DNA from: Aquimarina sp. U1-2 | Lineage (GTDB): Bacteria > Bacteroidota > Bacteroidia > Flavobacteriales > Flavobacteriaceae | NCBI RefSeq assembly: GCF_017897595.1 | Contig: NZ_JAGKIK010000002.1 | Coordinates: 186,001-250,000, forward strand | Direction of reading: 5' to 3' | Length of the DNA: 64,000 bases | In this document: positions 33,305 to 42,888 of the stretch, in pieces | How the letters are laid out: each line of letters starts with the position of its first letter | Position numbering within the stretch: the first letter of the stretch is position 1 | Notes under the pieces: generated by a model | Databases searched by the model: none | Told to the model about the DNA's origin: nothing | What the model saw: the letters and a program-made list of their open reading frames with translations, nothing else | Position numbers and translations under genes: made by a program

Positions 33305-34092
33305 TCTACCACAATTTTAAACGGATGTTTGAGTCCTTTAAATGCATCCAAATCTGCTTTTATAGACCCTACCAAAATTTCGGCTTTTATTCGTACTGGC
33401 ATTCGATTATCATCATCGCTTACCCATACCGTCATACTTTCTTCTTCTTTAAAAATTCGATTGGCCTGTACATAAGGTCTAAATTTGAGACAGGCAATTT
33501 TACCCATTTTGGTACTAAGTACTTCTTTTCCTAGAAACTTTAATTTAAAACGATAATTTTCTCTGTCAAAAAACATATTAACATACTGCTCGTCACCTTT
33601 TTTTAATGAAGATGTTTTAATATTATTTCTTAAATAATAGAAAGAAGACATCATGTCTTGAACGTTGTCGTGAGTAGCAAACGTATTTTTGGTATTGCGT
33701 TTTTTGTCATGAACCAGTGCCTGGGCATTTTGATGATCAAATTTGATTTCGATATCTTTGGTATACCCTCCTTCATTAATTTTTCTAATAAATTTATAGG
33801 GTTTTACTTCGTTTCTATCGATATATGTTTCATAATAATCCTCGACCTTAAAAAACAAACTTAGAAAACCAGAAGACTTACCAGCTCCCGCAATATGGCG
33901 AACAGGTTTACCGTCGAGAACCTCATCTTTCACTTCTATAGTGGCATAGCTCGCGGTAAAAATCCCATAATGAATTCGAAACCTAAACCATTCACCCGAA
34001 TCAAATGCGCTGTGAGCATCTTGCGCATATATAGAAGGCGAGAGCACAAGTAAAAATATAATTAATAATAACCTTTTCATGGTATAAGACAT
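33301..34092 (-). CDS. DUF3108 exported protein
   Basis: A 263-aa protein with a signal peptide (MKRLLLIIFLLVLSPSIYAQ, from the second methionine at position 5). One DUF3108 beta-rich domain follows: GEWFRFRIHYGIFTASYATI, FKVEDYYETYID, YVNMFFDRENYRFKLKFLG and MTVWVSDDDNRMPVRIKAEI. The family is periplasmic and of unknown function; a lipocalin/LolB-like fold has been suggested for relatives. It is upstream of, and overlaps by 4 bp, the tryptophan dioxygenase gene, so the two are co-translated although their roles seem unrelated. Confidence 0.85.
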   Translation of the reverse strand: MSYTMKRLLLIIFLLVLSPSIYAQDAHSAFDSGEWFRFRIHYGIFTASYATIEVKDEVLDGKPVRHIAGAGKSSGFLSLFFKVEDYYETYIDRNEVKPYKFIRKINEGGYTKDIEIKFDHQNAQALVHDKKRNTKNTFATHDNVQDMMSSFYYLRNNIKTSSLKKGDEQYVNMFFDRENYRFKLKFLGKEVLSTKMGKIACLKFRPYVQANRIFKEEESMTVWVSDDDNRMPVRIKAEILVGSIKADLDAFKGLKHPFKIVVD

Positions 34093-34202
34093 TTTGTTAT
34101 TTGGTGCAATACTTTATCACATGATAACAATATCTATTCCAAAAGTACTATTTAATGCTATGACATAAAAATGAATACTGTTATAAAAACATAAAGGAAA
34201 AC

Positions 34203-34235
34203 AAAAAAGAGAGCCACCACAGCTCTCTTTTTTTA
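34203..34235. terminator. Intrinsic terminator
   Basis: AAAAAAGAGAGC pairs with GCTCTCTTTTTTT around CACCACA. It is flanked by A- and T-tracts, so it works in both directions. It lies in the 559-bp spacer between DUF3108 and hppD. The remaining spacer up to the fold-back repeat (34236-34449) shows no credible gene. Confidence 0.8.
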
Positions 34236-34449
34236 CTTTTATTAACCAACTAAAAACTTAAATTATGAGAATAATTATTGTTTTAGATATAAACGGTAAC
34301 CACCCCGTTTACACTACAAAGATGAACTTTTTTTGCATAATTATCAATCGAAAACGTTTTTTTATTATCAACTTTAACAAAAACTTATGTAAAAAATTAC
34401 AATAGTTCAATTTTGGCGTGATATCTACCTATTTATTTGAGAATTATTA

Positions 34450-34620
34450 AACCCGGTTTATGTATTAGAATGTCGTCATGAGGTTTGAAAATGCCATAAA
34501 ACCAAGTGTTTTCTAAGTTTCAGCGTAGCACCGCTACGGTGACACTTAAAAATATAACGTAGTGCTTGGTTTTGCAGCAGTTTCAAGCCGTAATAGATTT
34601 TCTAATACATAAAGCGGGTT
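34450..34620. mobile_element. MITE-like fold-back repeat, family 2, reversed copy
   Basis: Ends are ACCCGGTTTATGTATTAGAA and TTCTAATACATAAAGCGGGT. The inside forms nested hairpins (AAAACCAAG...CTTGGTTTT and CGTAGC...GCTACG). It is inverted relative to 63437-63608 and lies 32 bp from the stop of hppD. Confidence 0.7.
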
Positions 34621-34651
34621 TAACCCGGTTAAAGCAATTAGCGCTTTGGTA

Positions 34652-35791
34652 TTACAAAGTTCCTCGTTGCTCTTGCTCTCGCTCGATAGCCTCGAATAGG
34701 GCTTTAAAATTACCTTTTCCAAAAGATTGTGCACCTTTGCGTTGTATGATTTCAAAAAACATAGTGGGTCTATCTAATACAGGTTTCGTAAAGATTTGAA
34801 GGAGATACCCTTCATCATCCCTATCAATTAGAATACCTAACTCTTTTAATGGTGCCAGATCTTCGTCAATTTCTCCTACTCTATCCAATACAGTTTCATA
34901 ATAGCTAGCAGGAACAGTAAGAAACTCTACACCCCTTTTTTGAAGCGCGGTCACTGTTTCGATGATATTATCGGTTGCGAGCGCCATATGTTGTACACCC
35001 GCACCGTTATAGAAATCAATATATTCTTCAATTTGAGATTTTTTTCTCCCCTCTGCAGGTTCATTTATAGGAAACTTAATACGACCATTTCCATTACTCA
35101 TCACTTTACTCATCAAAGCCGTATATTCTGTAGAAATATCCTTATCATCAAACGAGACCAATTGCGCAAAACCCATTACTTTAGCATAAAATTCGCACCA
35201 CTTATTCATTTCGTTCCATCCCACGTTGCCAACCATGTGATCGATGTACTTCAATCCGGTAGCTTCTGTTTCGTACGACTTATTCCAGGGTATATATCCT
35301 GGTAAAAACGTTCCGGTATAATTTTTTCGTTCAACAAAAATGTGCACCGTTTCGCCATAGGTATGAATTCCTGAAAACACAACACTACCATGCTCATCAT
35401 CTTCTGTTTTAGGTTCTAGATATGATTTGGCGCCTCGTTTTATAGTTTCATTATAGCTTTTGGTAGCATCATCTACCCATAGCGCAACTACTTTTACTCC
35501 GTCACCATGTGCATTGATGTGGTTATTTATTTCTCCGTCTGGCTGTAGAGGAGAAGTAAGTACTAATCGAATTTTGTCTTGTTGAAGCACATAAGAAACA
35601 CTATCGGTTCGACCGGTCTCTAATCCTGCATAAGCAATAGGCTGAAATCCCCATGCGGTTTGATAATAATAAGCAGCTTGTTTGGCATTGCCTACATAAA
35701 GTTCTACATAATCGGTTCCTAATAAAGGTAGAAAATCTTCTGCTTGTGGAACTACTTTTTCTAAATCTTGTGGTTTTATATGGGTTGACAT
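34652..35791 (-). CDS. hppD: 4-Hydroxyphenylpyruvate dioxygenase
   Basis: A 379-aa Fe(II) VOC-fold dioxygenase that converts 4-hydroxyphenylpyruvate to homogentisate in tyrosine breakdown. The three iron ligands can be placed: His in YIDHMVGNV, His in GVQHMALATDNI and Glu in TMFFEIIQRKG. The start region FLPLLGTDYVELYVGNAKQA is typical. Length is normal. The homogentisate dioxygenase gene lies 149 bp upstream on the same strand, giving two consecutive steps of the pathway. Confidence 0.96.
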   Translation of the reverse strand: MSTHIKPQDLEKVVPQAEDFLPLLGTDYVELYVGNAKQAAYYYQTAWGFQPIAYAGLETGRTDSVSYVLQQDKIRLVLTSPLQPDGEINNHINAHGDGVKVVALWVDDATKSYNETIKRGAKSYLEPKTEDDEHGSVVFSGIHTYGETVHIFVERKNYTGTFLPGYIPWNKSYETEATGLKYIDHMVGNVGWNEMNKWCEFYAKVMGFAQLVSFDDKDISTEYTALMSKVMSNGNGRIKFPINEPAEGRKKSQIEEYIDFYNGAGVQHMALATDNIIETVTALQKRGVEFLTVPASYYETVLDRVGEIDEDLAPLKELGILIDRDDEGYLLQIFTKPVLDRPTMFFEIIQRKGAQSFGKGNFKALFEAIEREQEQRGTL

Positions 35792-35940
35792 AATGATGTT
35801 AATTAGGTAATGTGTTACTTATATAATTAGAAAATGTTCTCTATGGAACAAACTGTTAAATAATCTCAAAATAAGAGATTACCACATTGCTCTTAAATGA
35901 GCGCTTATATCAATTCTATACTTCAATATTTTCTTATGAA

Positions 35941-37098
35941 CTATTCTAACCAAGACTTATGATACTCTTCGTCAGCTATTTGCATGGCTTCTTCAGTTAC
36001 CTTCAGCGGCTTAAACGTATCCACCATTACAGCCAATTCGTCTGTTTTGGTCTGACCAATACTTCGTTCTACAGCTCCTGGGTGTGGTCCATGCGGAATT
36101 CCGGCAGGATGCAAAGAAATATGTCCTGCATCAATGTCATTTCTGCTCATGAAATCTCCATCTACATAATATAAAACTTCGTCGCTGTCAATATTGCTAT
36201 GATTGTACGGTGCTGGTATACTATCGGGGTGGTAATCATAAAGCCGGGGTACAAAAGAACATACTACAAAAGCATCAGTTTCAAAGGTTTGATGTACCGG
36301 TGGGGGTTGATGTATTCTACCGGTGATAGGTTCAAAATCATGTATCGAAAAAGCATAAGGAAAGTTATAGCCGTCGTAACCAACTACATCAAAAGGATGT
36401 GTTGCATATATCATTTCAAAAATTTCATCTTGTTTTTTTACTTTTAGCAAGAAATCGCCTTTTTCATCATTAGTTTCCAATTCATACGGTGTTCTAATGT
36501 CACGTTCGCAAAACGGTGAATGCTCTAGTAACTGACCAAACCAATTACGATATCTTTTAGGGGTATAGATAGGTCGTCGTGACTCGACTATGAACAAACG
36601 ATTATCAGTAGTATCAAAATCTAGTGTATAAATAGTACCTCTCGGAACCAGAATGTAATCCCCGTATTTGAAATCGAGATTACCCAAATGGCTTCTAAAT
36701 TTTCCGCTGCCTCGATGCACAAAAATCAGTTCATCGGCATCTGTATTTTTATAAAAATAATCGGTAATCGATTGTTGTGGCGCTGCCAAAATGATACTTA
36801 CATCACTATTGGTCAATACTGTTTTTCTACTTTGTACGTAGTCTGTTTCTGGTTTTACTTTAAAACCGTGAAAGCGATATGATTTTATATTGTTTCCGAT
36901 AGCGATCTTGGGAGCAACCGAGTAGTTTTTTTTAATTTCTTTTACCTGCGTGGGTCGATGGCAGTGGTAAAGATTGGTCGACATGCCATCAAAACCTATG
37001 GTTCCAAATAATTGCTCGTAATATAAGTTGCCATCTTGTTTTTTAAAGATGGTGTGACGTTTGGGAGGTATTTTTCCTAAAGTATGATAAAATGGCAT
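35941..37098 (-). CDS. hmgA: Homogentisate 1,2-dioxygenase
   Basis: A 385-aa cupin-fold enzyme that opens the homogentisate ring to maleylacetoacetate. Visible are MPFYHTLGKIPPKRH, the cupin strand YGDYILVPRGTIYTLDF, YDGYNFPYAFSIHDFEP, and the iron-binding region PYNHSNIDSDEVLYYVDGDF with HPAGIPHGPHPG (His, Glu and His ligands). Length is shorter than the human enzyme (445 aa) but usual for the Bacteroidota form. Fumarylacetoacetase and maleylacetoacetate isomerase are not in the window. Confidence 0.95.
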   Translation of the reverse strand: MPFYHTLGKIPPKRHTIFKKQDGNLYYEQLFGTIGFDGMSTNLYHCHRPTQVKEIKKNYSVAPKIAIGNNIKSYRFHGFKVKPETDYVQSRKTVLTNSDVSIILAAPQQSITDYFYKNTDADELIFVHRGSGKFRSHLGNLDFKYGDYILVPRGTIYTLDFDTTDNRLFIVESRRPIYTPKRYRNWFGQLLEHSPFCERDIRTPYELETNDEKGDFLLKVKKQDEIFEMIYATHPFDVVGYDGYNFPYAFSIHDFEPITGRIHQPPPVHQTFETDAFVVCSFVPRLYDYHPDSIPAPYNHSNIDSDEVLYYVDGDFMSRNDIDAGHISLHPAGIPHGPHPGAVERSIGQTKTDELAVMVDTFKPLKVTEEAMQIADEEYHKSWLE

Positions 37099-37310
37099 AG
37101 TTCTTAGATGTTAAGGAATGGATTACTTGCTTAAAATAGTAAATAACAATACTGCCTTATTCGGGATTCCGTTTAATAAGGTAATGTAGAAATAGTAATA
37201 AATCCTGCCAAAATATGCTCATAATATACAAATATCGTAAATATTTCTGTTAATAATACAGAAAGCTGAAAGAGAAAAGAATAAAGATTTGATGATCTTA
37301 AATGAGTTCA

Positions 37311-39596
37311 TTAAAACCAAAAACCTACACTAAAAAACCATGTGCTTTCATCAAGTTCTGGAGAATAGGTATATTTCACCTGCACGGGGCCTGCAAATGT
37401 TTCTAACCCGTATCCTAATGCATATCCAGAATATTCGGGATCCTCGAACCATCTTCCTGTACTGAACAGCTTATTACCTACATTGGCAAAATTAGCGGAT
37501 ACATTAATGTGATTTTTTTTGAAAATTTCGTAATCCAATGTGATCAATCCTTTCATGAAACTTGATCCGGCGATGCTTAAAAAATCATATCCATAAAAAG
37601 GAATAAAATTATTAATTGTTTTTGCTCCAAAACCTCCTAACAAAAAATCTAAAGAATTGATAGCATTATTACCGATTTTGGTACCGGCCTCTAGACTTAT
37701 ATTCAAGGCTATATTTTGAAATAGAGGACGGGCATACCCCAGATGTGCCTTGGCTATAGAAAACTCATCAAATGTATTGGTAAAGTCTGAGGAGAAGAGA
37801 TAGGTGTGAATGTCTCCTTCAAATAATATCCCGCGCTTTGGAAAATATTTATTATCATACGTATCAAATTTTAAGTATCCAAAAGCACTCCAATAATCAC
37901 TGTTCTCGAAGACAGTTCTTGGAACTTGATCTTCATCTTCTCCAAAAGTATCTGAAATGATTTGTAACCTTTTATATTCGGCACCCAGGCCTAGAGAAAA
38001 TGTTTGGTTTAACAAGGTTTCGGCATAGGCCTGAACGGTATGATCTGTGTAAGTAACATCGATCGTATTGATGTCGAGATCAGGAATTTCTCTAAATTGC
38101 CCTATAAAACTAAAATCAAAATCTTTTTGAAAGTTATTGTATTCGTATTTCAACCCTGTACTCCAATAAAAACCTTTATCAATGTAATAATCTAAATTGT
38201 AGCGAACATTATCCCCTAAAGCTACATCGAGAGAAAGCACATCATTGTTTACCAATAAGCTTTTTCTGGTAACATTAACTAGTGCAGCCGTTTGATAAAG
38301 ATCGTCATAATGTAAGGCAAACCGCAGTAACATTTTATTGTCACTTTCTTTTACGTTAAGAGCCAGTTCTTTGCCTTGATCCCCATCGATCAATCTGTGG
38401 CTTACTCTATCAAAATTTCCTGTAGCCGATAAGTTATTGATTCCTTCGTTTAATTTTTCATACGTAGTGACTCTAGGCGTTTGTAACTTAAGTTTACCTC
38501 GTATATATGCTCTGGTATATCTTTGATTTCCAGTAATATAAAGTCCGTTAATAAGTAGGTTCTCAGAATTTTCAGGAACTTTTTCTTTAGGTTTAGAGGG
38601 TTTTTGCTGCCGAGCGATTGCTTTTAATTTTTCAGATTTCAAAGCGGCAGCTTTTTCTCCACTTTTAATAATTTCGTTGGCTTTGTCAAAAGACATCACA
38701 GAAAAATCCATAATCGCAGGCTTTATATAGATATCGGTTTGTGCAACCTTGTCTTTCATCGCATTAAAGGTCCTGAAATTACTGATTTGTAACATGATAT
38801 TGGTCAAAGAATTTAATTCACCTTGTGGTAGCAAACTATCCTGAACGTCGATCCCTATTACTATTTCGGCTCCTTTTTCTTTTATTTCGTTTACGGGATA
38901 ATTATTAGATACGCCACCATCTGTCATTAAAACTCCATTTAATTCAACAGGGCTAAAGATAGAAGGTAACGCCCCGCTGGCGGCAACAGCTTCTGGCAAA
39001 TACCCTTTGTCAAGCAATACTTGCTGACCAGTTTCAATATTGGTAGCCATACAGAAAAATGGAATTGGGAGGTCATCAAAATCGTTAATGTCGTTCACGT
39101 GTGCTGTAAATCTCGAAAACTGATTGTAAAAATTTTGTCCTTTGGATAATCCTTGCGGTAATCCTATTTTGAAGTTATCAAAAGGAAGGGTGATTGCATA
39201 TTTCTCGGCATCTTCTCTTTCATAAAACGTTTTTGCATCCCGGGGTAACAAATCTTGGATAAACGTATCGAAGTTTACCGATCTAAATATAGAATCTAAC
39301 TCTTTTGCTCGATATCCTGATGCATATAGTGCACCTACGATAGCGCCCATACTAGTTCCTCCTATGTAATCTATACGAACTCCTGCATCTTCTATAATTT
39401 TTAAAGCGCCGATATGTGCCAGGCCTTTGGCTCCGCCACCACTAAGAACTAAACCTACCTTAACATCCTTGTTTTGAGCATCATCACGACTTTGTATTGG
39501 TATCTCATCTTGAGATTGATGCGTCTGAGGGAAAAAACAAATCAGAAATACCGATATTCGAACTAGATAAATCCTTAAAACGTCTCGTATATACAC
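37311..39596 (-). CDS. Patatin-like phospholipase with Omp85-type barrel
   Basis: A 761-aa exported protein. After the signal peptide, residues about 45-250 form a patatin domain: GLVLSGGGAKG (oxyanion hole), GGTSMG (nucleophile Ser) and DGGVSNNYPV (catalytic Asp). A single POTRA-like domain follows near 340-400 (LLINGLYITGNQRYTRAYIR). The C-terminal half is a 16-strand-type Omp85/surface-antigen barrel ending in FSVGFWF. This is the PlpD/type Vd layout, in which the barrel displays or secretes the lipase. Its start is 2 bp after the uvrC stop. Confidence 0.92.
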   Translation of the reverse strand: MYIRDVLRIYLVRISVFLICFFPQTHQSQDEIPIQSRDDAQNKDVKVGLVLSGGGAKGLAHIGALKIIEDAGVRIDYIGGTSMGAIVGALYASGYRAKELDSIFRSVNFDTFIQDLLPRDAKTFYEREDAEKYAITLPFDNFKIGLPQGLSKGQNFYNQFSRFTAHVNDINDFDDLPIPFFCMATNIETGQQVLLDKGYLPEAVAASGALPSIFSPVELNGVLMTDGGVSNNYPVNEIKEKGAEIVIGIDVQDSLLPQGELNSLTNIMLQISNFRTFNAMKDKVAQTDIYIKPAIMDFSVMSFDKANEIIKSGEKAAALKSEKLKAIARQQKPSKPKEKVPENSENLLINGLYITGNQRYTRAYIRGKLKLQTPRVTTYEKLNEGINNLSATGNFDRVSHRLIDGDQGKELALNVKESDNKMLLRFALHYDDLYQTAALVNVTRKSLLVNNDVLSLDVALGDNVRYNLDYYIDKGFYWSTGLKYEYNNFQKDFDFSFIGQFREIPDLDINTIDVTYTDHTVQAYAETLLNQTFSLGLGAEYKRLQIISDTFGEDEDQVPRTVFENSDYWSAFGYLKFDTYDNKYFPKRGILFEGDIHTYLFSSDFTNTFDEFSIAKAHLGYARPLFQNIALNISLEAGTKIGNNAINSLDFLLGGFGAKTINNFIPFYGYDFLSIAGSSFMKGLITLDYEIFKKNHINVSANFANVGNKLFSTGRWFEDPEYSGYALGYGLETFAGPVQVKYTYSPELDESTWFFSVGFWF

Positions 39597-39598
39597 CG

Positions 39599-41398
39599 TT
39601 ATTCCTTTTTAGAAAGATAAAAATTAAATATTTTGGTTGCGCGCGATTGTCCCACTACTTGGGTAAGCTCATTTATCGAAGCTTTTTGAATTTTTTTTAC
39701 CGATCGAAAATGTTTCAATAGTTCTATTACTGTTTTTTCACCAACACCGGGTATAGCATCTAACTCTGTGTCTAAAGCCGATTTGCTTCGTTTTTGCCTA
39801 TGAAATGTTATTCCGAAGCGATGTGCTTCGTTTCTCAGATGTTGAATGACCTTCAGGGTTTCTGATTTCTTGTCTAAGTATAAAGGAATAGTATCACCGG
39901 GGTAATAGATTTCTTCTAGTCTTTTGGCAATACCAATAATAGTAGTTTTTCCTCTGATTCCAAGGGTGTCAAGAGCTTTTAAGCCAGAAGAAAGTTGTCC
40001 TTTTCCACCATCGACGATAACCAGTTGAGGTAAGGGTTCGTTTTCATCAAGCAATCGTTTATACCTGCGATAAACAACTTCTTCCATAGAAGCAAAGTCA
40101 TTAGGACCTTCTACGGTTTTGATATTGAACTTCCTGTAGTCTTTTTTACTTGGTTTTCCGTCTTTAAAAACTACACAAGCAGCCACCGGGTGTGTACCCT
40201 GGATATTCGAATTATCAAAACATTCTATGTGTCGGGGCTCTTCAGGCAATCGTAAATCCTTTTTCATTTGACCCATTAAGCGTTTAACATGGCGGTCTGG
40301 ATCTATGATTTTAATTTGTTTAAAACGTTCTTGTCTAAAATATTTGGCATTTCGCAAAGACAGATCGACAATTTTTTTCTTGTCTCCTAACTGCGGTACT
40401 GTGATTTTTATATGTTCACCTACATCAACTTCAAAAGGAACATAAATCTCTTTTGACTTAGAATTGAAACGTTGGCGCAATTCTATGATCGCTAATTCTA
40501 ATAATTCTTTATCAGTTTCTTCCAGCTTTTTTTTAATTTCAGTGGTGTGAGATCGTATGATTGATCCATACGAAAGCTGAAAAAAATTGACATAGCCAAA
40601 AGACTCGTCTGAGATGATCGAAAAAACATCGACATTGCTAATTTTTGGGTTGACTACAGTAGATTTTACCTGATATTTTTCTAATACTTCTATTTTTTCT
40701 TTAATTCTTTGAGCATCTTCGAACTCCATTTTTTTGGCATGGTCTGCCATTTGATGTTTAAATCGATGCAACGATTCTTTAAAATTCCCTTTTACGATTT
40801 GTCTTATAGCATTAAGGTTTTGATTATATTCACCTTCATCCTGAAAACCTTCACAAGGACCTTTGCAGTTCCCCAAGTGATACTCAAGGCAAACTTTATA
40901 TTTGCCGTTATCTATTTTATCCTGAGATAAATCATAGTTACATGTTCTAAGCTGGTACAGCCCTTTAATGAGATCTAATAATGTATTTACAGTTTTAAAG
41001 TTGGTGTAGGGTCCGTAATACTCTGATCCGTCTTTAATTAAATTTCTAGTAGGAAAAACTCTGGGAAAACGTTCATTCTTTATACAAATCCAAGGATAGG
41101 TTTTGTCATCCTTAAGCATAACATTAAAACGAGGTTGGTGTTTTTTAATCAGGTTGTTTTCTAATAATAAGGCATCGGTCTCTGTATCGACGACTATATG
41201 TTGTATCGAATGAATTTTTTTTACAAGAATTTTGGTTTTGTAGTTATCGTGATTCTTTGTGAAATAAGAAGCTACTCTTTTCTTTAAATTTTTTGCTTTA
41301 CCAACATACAACAACCTACCTTCTTTATCATAATATTGATACACTCCCGGACCAGAAGGTAATGTTCTAAGTTGTATGTCTAATGAGGCGTTTTGCAT
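39599..41398 (-). CDS. uvrC: Excinuclease ABC subunit C
   Basis: A 599-aa nucleotide-excision-repair nuclease that makes both incisions around UvrB-bound lesions. The N-terminal GIY-YIG domain reads GVYQYYDKEGRLLYVGKAKN. A Cys cluster follows (CNYDLSQ, CLEYHLGNCKGPCEG), then the UVR coiled coil, the RNase H-like 3' domain (IECFDNSNIQGTHPVAACVV, VIVDGGKGQLSS, RNEAHRFGITFHRQKR) and C-terminal helix-hairpin-helix repeats (LDAIPGVGEKT). Length is typical. Confidence 0.97.
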   Translation of the reverse strand: MQNASLDIQLRTLPSGPGVYQYYDKEGRLLYVGKAKNLKKRVASYFTKNHDNYKTKILVKKIHSIQHIVVDTETDALLLENNLIKKHQPRFNVMLKDDKTYPWICIKNERFPRVFPTRNLIKDGSEYYGPYTNFKTVNTLLDLIKGLYQLRTCNYDLSQDKIDNGKYKVCLEYHLGNCKGPCEGFQDEGEYNQNLNAIRQIVKGNFKESLHRFKHQMADHAKKMEFEDAQRIKEKIEVLEKYQVKSTVVNPKISNVDVFSIISDESFGYVNFFQLSYGSIIRSHTTEIKKKLEETDKELLELAIIELRQRFNSKSKEIYVPFEVDVGEHIKITVPQLGDKKKIVDLSLRNAKYFRQERFKQIKIIDPDRHVKRLMGQMKKDLRLPEEPRHIECFDNSNIQGTHPVAACVVFKDGKPSKKDYRKFNIKTVEGPNDFASMEEVVYRRYKRLLDENEPLPQLVIVDGGKGQLSSGLKALDTLGIRGKTTIIGIAKRLEEIYYPGDTIPLYLDKKSETLKVIQHLRNEAHRFGITFHRQKRSKSALDTELDAIPGVGEKTVIELLKHFRSVKKIQKASINELTQVVGQSRATKIFNFYLSKKE

Positions 41399-41592
41399 TT
41401 ATAGGGTAAATTTAAGAGTTTACGGCAATTTATGAATACAGTTTTAAAGTTTAAATTATGTTAAACCGGATTCTTCTAAGCTTAAAATTTCCTTTTTTAC
41501 GAGATTTATTTAAATATCTATAACGGTATGGCGCGTTTTGATTTTTATTACATTAGTAGTTCTAAATGAAAACGGTTATTTTTTAGGAACGC

Positions 41593-42015
41593 ATGAAGGA
41601 AATAATTGGTCGTACAGACAAAGTTGATTTTCCAATCTTAGAATTATCTAATATCAATGCAAAAATTGATACAGGAGCATATACTTCTGCGATACATTGT
41701 ATTGATATTCGGGAAGTGGATAAAACATTGCAATGTACATTTCTAGATGCCACCCACCCAGAGTACAACGGTAAAAAATTCATATTTAAAAATTATGATA
41801 TGACTGCCGTGAAGAGTAGCAATGGAAAAATTGAAACACGTTTTGCCATACGAACTCAAATTCAAGTATTTAATAGATCTTATCCTATCACTTTTACGTT
41901 ATCTCCCCGTGATGATATGCGTTTTCCTGTATTAATAGGGCGCAGATTTTTGAGTGGAAAATTTTTAGTCGATCCCCAGTTAGAAAATCAGTCTTACAAT
42001 TTAAAAACGAAATGA
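41593..42015 (+). CDS. RimK-associated retropepsin-like protease (RimB/DUF785)
   Basis: A 140-aa protein of the ATP-dependent zinc protease/RimB family, whose fold and catalytic Asp resemble retropepsins: [16 protein letters not shown]. The second half has [16 protein letters not shown]. In some bacteria the partner RimB trims glutamates added to ribosomal protein S6 by RimK. It directly precedes rimK with a 4-bp overlap (ATGA), which supports that role here. Length is normal for the family. Confidence 0.88.
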   Translation: MKEIIGRTDKVDFPILELSNINAKIDTGAYTSAIHCIDIREVDKTLQCTFLDATHPEYNGKKFIFKNYDMTAVKSSNGKIETRFAIRTQIQVFNRSYPITFTLSPRDDMRFPVLIGRRFLSGKFLVDPQLENQSYNLKTK

Positions 42016-42887
42016 ATATTAAAATTTTGTCGCGCAGTACGAATTTATATTCTACCCATGCTCTAGTTCAAGCTGCAGTAAAACGTAAACACAACGTGCA
42101 AGTGATCGATCCTTTAAGTTGTGATATAGTTATTGAACGGCAAAAGCCAGAAATCTATTACCGAGGTAGAAAACTAGATCATGTTGATGCAGTAATACCT
42201 AGAATAGGAGCTTCTACTACTTTTTATGGTACCGCTGTAGTGCGGCAGTTCGAGATGATGAATGTATTTACAACCCTAAGTTCACAAGCATTGATCCAAT
42301 CCAGAGACAAGCTACGCAGTTTGCAGGTCTTGTCAAAGGCAGGACTTGGGTTACCCAAAACGGTATTTACTAATTATTCGAAAGATGTTTCTGAAGTTAT
42401 TTCTCATGTAGGCGGAGCTCCTTTAATTATAAAACTTCTTGAAGGTACCCAAGGATTAGGTGTAGTTCTTGCAGAAACAAAAACTGCTGCCGAGTCGGTT
42501 TTAGAGGCATTCAACGGTTTGCAAGCCAGAGTAATCGTTCAAGAATTCATCAAAGAAGCCAAAGGAGCAGATATCAGAGTTTTAGTGGTAGACGGCCAAG
42601 TAGTGGGAGCTATGAAAAGGCAAAGCAAAGCAGGAGAATTTCGATCTAACCTGCATCGTGGTGGTACGGCGAATGTGATACGACTCACTCGACACGAAGA
42701 GCAAGCAGCAATTATGGCTGCTAAAACCTTAAAAATGGGGGTTGCTGGTGTCGATATGTTGCAAAGTAAAAGAGGACCACTTATTTTAGAAGTTAATTCT
42801 TCTCCAGGACTGGAAGGCATAGAAAATGCCACCGGAAAAGATATTGCAAAATCAATTATCAAATATATCGAAAGAAAGAATCAATAA
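42012..42887 (+). CDS. rimK: ATP-grasp glutamate ligase RimK
   Basis: A 291-aa ATP-grasp enzyme that adds glutamate residues to the C-terminus of ribosomal protein S6 or related acceptors. Signatures are [55 protein letters not shown] (ATP loop), [20 protein letters not shown] and [14 protein letters not shown] with the Mg ligands. It overlaps the RimB-like gene by 4 bp and ends 1 bp before the aspartoacylase-like gene, forming a clear operon. Confidence 0.95.
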   Translation: MNIKILSRSTNLYSTHALVQAAVKRKHNVQVIDPLSCDIVIERQKPEIYYRGRKLDHVDAVIPRIGASTTFYGTAVVRQFEMMNVFTTLSSQALIQSRDKLRSLQVLSKAGLGLPKTVFTNYSKDVSEVISHVGGAPLIIKLLEGTQGLGVVLAETKTAAESVLEAFNGLQARVIVQEFIKEAKGADIRVLVVDGQVVGAMKRQSKAGEFRSNLHRGGTANVIRLTRHEEQAAIMAAKTLKMGVAGVDMLQSKRGPLILEVNSSPGLEGIENATGKDIAKSIIKYIERKNQ

Positions 42888-42888
42888 C

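Noticed and set aside
34264-34398. A 44-aa ORF (MRIIIVLDINGNHPV...) on the plus strand
   Set aside because: It has no homology that I recognise, its second half is low-complexity, and it lies directly after a terminator in AT-rich DNA.
42826-42888. Longer N-terminus of the aspartoacylase-like protein
   Set aside because: It would overlap rimK by 62 bp and adds non-homologous residues; the ATG at 42889 immediately after the rimK stop is the natural start.
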